This document shows, in pieces, positions 58,111 through 64,000 of a DNA stretch of 64,000 bases (positions are counted from its first letter, which is position 1; the number at the start of each line of letters is the position of its first letter). The notes under the pieces are model-generated. The model did no database searches. It saw nothing but the letters and a program-made list of their open reading frames with translations, and was not told where the DNA came from. The DNA lies in assembly GCF_907165205.1 (NCBI RefSeq), contig NC_058193.1, positions 26,053,521 through 26,117,520 on the forward strand. Direction: 5' to 3'. Origin of the DNA: Coccinella septempunctata. Its lineage: Eukaryota; Arthropoda; Insecta; Coleoptera; Coccinellidae. The position numbers and the translations under genes were made by a program.

Positions 58111-59763
58111 GGATCTATCACGGTGTGAGATACGAAAGTTGACCTTCGAAAAATTTCCAAAAAAACGGGTCACAAAATCGTCAAGACCGAACGGTTGCTC
58201 GATGAAATTCCTAATTTTATTACTAGAATCTACAGTGCAATCTCGTGCAATTTTAATCTTGAGTGATTTTCAAATAACCTTACGCTTCAAAGCCGGATGG
58301 TTTTTAAATCATGGAACATGACTGCGGCAAGGGTCAAGAGGAGTAGCTCAAAATATGTTTTTTTCTTTATTCTAAACTTTCACAATTCCATTTCTATTGA
58401 AGAAATTGTCATTCATATACATACTTACCTGCAGAGTGCTATGAACTATTGGAGAGCTTATTGGGTACACTATTACCTGCTTTTTCATTATTCGAATGAT
58501 CAGAATCCAATGATGAGAATTCTTGTTATCTGATTTTTTGTTTTATCTGAAAAAGAACCAAACAAGAAGAACTGACTCCAATTACTGATAATTCAGTTAT
58601 TTTTTGTGTTTCAGTTAAATTTTGTTCCAATGATGACTTTTCTTTTGTAGTATTTTGACATGTCTGATGCTTAGACATGGGAGAACAAAAGTATATAAGC
58701 CCAGTTTCTATGTGTTAAAATAGGAAAGAATGATATGTGGAGAAAAGTGAAAGAGCTAACTATTCATAACATATATTTATTTGAGCTTCCTTTGCAATCA
58801 AATACAACAAAATATTAAATAAAGTTTAAACTTTCTTCAAAACATAAAAGAGCTTCGCCATGAATATGAGCTAATGCGTATACATCTTTTGTATTCATCA
58901 GTATAATAATGATTGATAAATATATTTTAAAATTTTTCATGGAAGAAGAGATATTTGCAATATACGTATACAAGATGTTTGTAGTTTCACGAAAATCTCA
59001 ACAGTTACACACCACATACTGTCAAAAATATTGAACATTAAAAAAATATGGTAGTTATTATATTTCGCTTCATCATCAGTCACTTCATTTTCTACTTTCA
59101 AAAATTTTATACAGTATGCAGGACAGTAACCATTTTCGATAAACAATTTTCGCATATTATTCTACAATTTTCGAACCCAGTATTTATAGTACAACAGCTA
59201 AATTTTGTATTCTTCTGATTCTAACGAACAAACCGATTCGTACATGAGATTCACTGAGTAGTACAGATTTCTTCCAACCAATCTCTCTAACCTAAATTCT
59301 AGTACGTTTTCTCAATATTCTCTACAGCACAACCTCGAAACAATGTTGATTTAAATTAAAAAACACGCTTCCCAGTTCCAATGAAATTTTAATGTACAAA
59401 ACGAATAAATAGTTTTTCCTCTTTGAACAAGAGCGGAAAAATGCGGTTCATCATAGATTTGTGCCAGACGAACTACGTTTGAAACGTAAGAAGCGAGTTC
59501 TTTTCCTCTTGGTTGGGGAAGTATATCTTAAGTGGGGTAAATATCTTACAATACCGACTTATACACAGCTATTTACATTATGTGACTTTAAATTCGTATA
59601 ACAATTATAATCACTTCTGAAGTTTTGTATTTTGCAACTGTACAACTTAAAACACGTCCAAGAATTATTACTAAGTTGGTTGACGATATGATAACATCAC
59701 AATATTACCGTTTTCAGCGGTTGTCTCCTATACTATATTACAAAAGAGGAATGATTGAGAATT
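58111..59763 (-). other. 3' flank / probable 3'UTR region of the teashirt gene
   Basis: AT-rich DNA past the teashirt stop. Read on the minus strand, an AATAAA occurs at 58776-58781, which would give a 3'UTR of about 1 kb. No coding frame is supported. Confidence 0.3.
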
Positions 59764-62700
59764 TTATACATATTTACTCGATAACTGCTTCGCTAACTCG
59801 GTGTACTTCAAAAATTTCGAATGGGGACTCTCCTCGAAACCTGACGCTACTGGAGGACTCTTGGTACCACTAGAACTACCTGGAACATTTGGCATTTGAG
59901 TTCCTTTCAGAGGCACCCCACTGTTGGACGAACTTGGCTGATTACTTTTCAATGCCACTGGGTCCGGTATGATACCATCCTTCACAAAATGCATTTTGGA
60001 AAGATGATGTCTGTACGCACCTTTCGAAATGAACGGTGTATCACAAAACGCGCACTTCATTATAGAGTCTGATGTCATCACTGCATCGTTACACGCCCAA
60101 CTGAAGGCTAATATTGCACCAGGGGTTGTTCCGGAGGTTGGAACTGTAGTTGGACTGGGATTAGGAACAGATTGACTGGAGGAAGAGTGGGGTCTTGCAT
60201 TGGTATGAGTTTCAGTCTTGTCACAGAGTTTCTGGAGCGCTGCCAGAGGATGTGAGGAACCTTTTTTTCCGGAACTGGGGGCAGGGTTCTCGTTTGAAGT
60301 ACCTGAGAGATTGTCGAACATAGAACTCAAAGCACCAAGACTACCTCCCGGTTTTTTGTCGCCATTGGTACTTCTTGGAGTACCAGATCTATCACTGCTG
60401 GCTGGACTGCTAGTACTGTTTCTACACGGACTATTCGGTGGGAGGTTTTCAGAGGGAGTTATCGATTGCTTGGGGCTTGACGGAATTTTATCTTCTTCCT
60501 CGTTCCTCATACCGCCGCTACTGTGGTAACTCTGTCGTTCATCTTCATCATCCGTACATTCTTTCTTCACTATGACTTCCGGATTTTGCTCCTCTAATCT
60601 GGGACATTCTTCACCATCCACTTCTTTCTTCACTTTCACTTCAGTATCAGATTCGTTTTTTTCGATATAGGGCGACTTTTCCCTCTCCCTTTTATCAGGG
60701 GTGGATCTGGGAGTGCTATTTAATGGCACCCCTGGAGGATCCATCTTTCTTTCCGGTGTAAGGGCATCGATGCGACTGCTTCCTCTTTCTGATATGGAAC
60801 TTGACTCGCTTCCACTTCTCTCTCGTCTTGCATAGTGGTTTTGTTGTTGCTGGTGGTAGGACCTTAATAAATTCATTGTTTGTGCGTCAACTAAAGGTTT
60901 AGTGTAGTCAACACTCTCATCTATGCCTAGACGTTTCAAGATACTGGAACCCATAGGTGCATTTATATTTCCATGACCTGGGTATGAAGCGTTCTGCCTC
61001 TGCCTCGAGTCGAAACTTTTCTCGATTAGTTTTTCTATTGCATTGAGAACTGATGGGGAAGATCCGTTGTTGTTTTCGCTTATTTGGGGTGTTTCTTTAC
61101 CACTCAAATCAGCACTAGGTGATCTGTGTTGGGACACAGGTGATGGAGACTTGTCATCTGATTTTATTTTATCTCTTGTTGGAGATTCTGGAGGTAGTAT
61201 GCTATTCGATATCAGAGCACTTTTCAGAAAATTCCTCTGATTGGAACCTATTGAACCACCTCCAACACACTGTCGTATATGATCAACGAATAGAGATGTT
61301 TCAATTTTTAGTCCACATTTCTCGCATGTGATTCTACCAGCACTCGTAGTCTCTCTCATTTTATCCAGAAGGCCACTATCTCCGTTTTTGAAATCGTGCT
61401 GGGCTCTTTCCAATTCTAAAAGCTTCCTCACAGGCAATGATTTCTTTCTCTTTTCTCTCGTTTGCCTTCTTCTTCCACCACTTTCTGTGATGGACCGCAT
61501 AATATGTTCTTTGTAGTGGGAATTTTTAACCATATGGTTACTGAGCTCTTTCAACGAACTGAAAGCTTGATCGCAAACCTTACATGTGAGAACTGCGCTG
61601 ACATGACTACTGGCACCGCTAGGAGGAGGATTACCGCCTGGACCACCACCACCTCCTCCTTTACTATCGTCGCTAGATCTCCAGGAAATGATTTGTTCTT
61701 GCGAAACTATATTAGTGTAGTGCTGGGTTTGTTGCATATGACTTGTCATTTCAGCTAACGATCTGAAACTCTGACCACACCACATACACTTCAGGATTTG
61801 CCTCGTTTGTTCCGCACCTTTACCAAGCCAAACATCTTGTCCTCTCACTAATTTTCTAGGTAATGGCATCGTTTCTTTGATTAACATATTGAGATCAGAG
61901 GTCATCGGTTTGTTAGAGCTGCCGGCAGAACTACTGCTATTGGTACTAGGAGGTGTAATTTGAGGTTGTGGAATCAAATTTTGTGATTGCATTGGAGGGA
62001 CTGGAACGTTCACACCACAGTGTTTGGCTTCTTTCATATGCGTAGTCATCGCTGCCAAACTAGGAAAACTTTGTTTGCACCATACACATTTCAAAACATC
62101 CTTAGCTTGTTCCGCTCCCTTATTCAGCCAATGTGACTGCCAGGCACTGTGTCTGTTACTGGCAGAGTTCGGTGCAGGTTGATTAGCCATCGTTCTGAAG
62201 AGATCTTCACCTCCCAATTTACTCAGCTCACTCATTTTTTCCAGGGCTTTAGTAGCATCACTAGGAGCAGGTGCTGAATGTTTCATTTTTCCATTCCAAA
62301 GCTCATTTGTTTGTGCTGAGCTTTTCGGTGATAAATTAGAGGCAGCAGCCACAGCCGCTGCAAAATAAGGAAGGTGCGAAGCACCCAATGTTGTCGGCCA
62401 TTGTGGAATTGGACTTTTGTATTCAGTCTTCGGCTTACGTGCCGGAGGTTGTGAACTCGTTTCGTCTGACGATCTCTTTCTGCCAGAACAGGATAAATCG
62501 AGAGGTCCATTTCCAGACTCTGGGGCTGGACTTTCTGGCTTACTGAAATTGACAGCGTCATTATCACTTTCAGCATCGCTATGTTTCGATTTTCTGCTAA
62601 AGTCCAATATTCCGTCTTCTGGTGGAGATTGCAAGTTCCTTTCAGATGGGCTTATGGAAGATGTAAATGCACCAGGAGGAGACGAACTTGAGGTCACCAA

Positions 62701-63019
62701 GGGTGATATGGAAGACCTGTTGAACGAAGGGGGTAGGGGAGATGTCATCATCAGTCTGTGCGATTGTTGTGCTACAGCTGCTGCTGCAGCCGCGTTTAGA
62801 TAAGCCGCCATTGCAGCCGACTGCGGTGGTAACAACGCTGCTGCGGCTGCAACTGGGAGAGTGGGCGGTAGCGTTACTCCAAGTGGACTTAGCGCTGATG
62901 GTGGCATAGCTGTTCTATGTAGTAGATTAGCTCTGTCAGATAGCATGGACTCTCGAGATGGGCTTCGGTTGATACTCTCAGCAGACTCTTTAGAATTGCA
63001 TCGATATGGAGTCATTTCC
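59764..63019 (-). CDS. tsh: Teashirt/tiptop zinc-finger transcription factor, large 3' coding exon
   Basis: Nuclear C2H2 zinc-finger regulator of trunk and appendage patterning. The acceptor ends at 63020. The first base completes an AGG codon with the upstream exon, followed by EMTPYRC, and the frame stays open for 1084 codons to a stop. Teashirt hallmarks are three widely spaced CxxC-x12-H-x5-H fingers: CVWCKQSF (codons near 62088-62020), CMWCGQSF (61788-61720) and CKVCDQAF (61584-61516). A CEKC...H...C motif follows at 61326-61267, and a C-terminal finger CAFC-x12-H-x4-H at 60054-59989. N-terminal to the fingers is a PLDLS motif (62505-62491), the usual CtBP corepressor docking site. There are Ala-rich and Ser/Pro-rich stretches and two VKKE sumoylation-type motifs. 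Flies have separate teashirt and tiptop genes, while most other insects have one; I cannot tell which ortholog this is. It is intact within the window. Confidence 0.95.
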
Positions 63020-63121
63020 CTGAAAAAAAAATTGTTGATAAGACCTAATAAGAGATTTATCGTCAAAACGAAATTTGAAGGAATATTTCAATGTAGGTAT
63101 ATTTTGTATTTCGATCCTTAC

Positions 63122-63305
63122 CTCACTGATCCTTCGTCATTAACGGAACGTGGACTAGTAGGACTAGGTAAATCAGGGTTCGGTGATGGACCATCTTCAT
63201 CTTGGGGTACTGGAGAGGCTGCAGAAACTGGAGAAATTGACCCAGATTCTTCATCACCTTCTAATTTTTCGCCATCTTCAGGAGAACCTTCATCTCCACC
63301 TTCCC
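63122..63305 (-). CDS. tsh: Teashirt/tiptop, internal acidic Ser/Pro-rich exon
   Basis: A 184-nt exon bounded by acceptor TTTATTTCAG (ending 63306) and donor GTAAGG (63121). Its only open frame starts after two bases and reads EGGDEGSPEDGEKLEGDEES and on to PTSPRSVNDEGSV. It leaves AG to pair with the G at 63019 (Arg), matching the phase of the large exon across a 102-bp intron. No Met start is available, so at least one 5' coding exon lies beyond 64000 or unrecognised in 63306-64000. Confidence 0.85.
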
Positions 63306-64000
63306 CTGAAATAAAAAGAGAATTATTAGGATATGTGATGAGGATATTTTGTCCATTTAATAATCGTGTTCAGGATGATCTTCAGTGGAATACGAATTTC
63401 GATCATTATGATGGTTATTTGAAGAAATGACGTCGTTTGTACGACCAAACTGTTCAGGTAGATATACGGCAGAGATGTCAAGATATATTCGCCAGTAAGA
63501 CCTTATACCGAGCGGCAAATTTCTCAATTTGTGATTTTTGAATGCCAGACCCATTTTTCACGACCTGCCGCGCAAGCACAAGGCAGATTCATTTACATTT
63601 TCAGCCAATAAATCTGTCACTGCGTCCCAGTCCGAATGCATTGATGTACTGCGTTAAAAGAAATGCAAACATGGGCATGGACTGACCCATCAATTATACC
63701 CAACACCTGGCTTAACTTGAAAAACGTGATAGTTCAAGGAGAGCCGCAGTTGTCATTTCTTGAATGATTTAATGTTGTCTGTGCCATAAATTAATCCTTA
63801 TTAATGGGTCCCATTTGATTAAAGTGATACTGTGAGCTTCGTCCTGCGAAGATCAAATATCGACTTCAGCAACGAAATAACATGTGGTCGAAGGATGATA
63901 TGAGCTACGGAATTGAACGAGTTGTTGCAACGTCAGTCAGAAAGAATATGAATTTTCTGGAGTTTAGACTATATTCGGAAATATCGAAGAATAGGAGTAG
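63306..64000 (-). other. tsh: Teashirt intron sequence with possible enhancer
   Basis: Intronic DNA upstream of the 184-nt exon. 63590-63870 is GC-richer and holds CCATAAATTAATCCTTATTA, ATTTGATTAAAGTG and AAGAAATGCAAAC, typical homeodomain and POU-like sites. No coding exon with a matching donor was found. Confidence 0.35.

Noticed and set aside
60218..62803. Open frames on the plus strand opposite teashirt (for example 62417-62803)
   Set aside because: They are antisense shadows of the Ser/Pro/Ala-rich coding exon; no splice or start context supports them.
1..64000. tRNA, rRNA or snRNA genes
   Set aside because: I saw no A-box/B-box pair with a cloverleaf, nor conserved rRNA or snRNA stretches; a covariance-model scan would be decisive.

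Overview
The window reads as AT-rich insect nuclear DNA. It has spliced genes with GT-AG introns, long intergenic stretches dense in decayed transposons and fold-back MITEs, and a teashirt/tiptop-type zinc-finger gene that is intact apart from its missing 5' end. A beetle (Coleoptera) is plausible, but the order is my inference. No prokaryotic or viral signal is present.

Layout. (1) 1-7.7 kb is non-coding, with several fold-back repeats. (2) 8.2-26.0 kb holds three tandem plus-strand genes of the SLC46 branch of the major facilitator superfamily (proton-coupled folate transporter-like). I resolved five coding exons in each: 8223-12252 (492 aa), 14692-20824 (499 aa) and 23155-25988 (491 aa). 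Internal coding exons of 102, 138 and 241 nt and their splice phases are identical in all three. Copies 2 and 3 are the closest pair and share homologous DNA upstream of their start codons. Intron 1 of copy 2 carries a complete but dead IS630-Tc1-mariner element whose second D and E are 82 residues apart (DD82E-type). Intron 3 of copy 1 holds a perfect inverted repeat with 171-bp arms. (3) 26-59.7 kb is a gene desert containing at least six MITE or fold-back families, one Jockey-like retrotransposon, mariner remnants, a GATA microsatellite and several GC-richer blocks that could be cis-regulatory elements. (4) 59764-63305 (minus strand) carries the two 3' coding exons of the teashirt/tiptop gene. 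Its 5' end lies beyond the window, so the desert is its 3' flank.

Functional links. The transporter cluster looks like a local gene-family expansion, and nothing suggests it works with teashirt. The desert may hold part of teashirt's regulatory landscape, but that is inference. Repeats nest inside one another in at least four places: MITEs in a fold-back copy, a MITE in Jockey, a fold-back in mariner, and a MITE in the DD82E transposase. This gives relative ages for the families.
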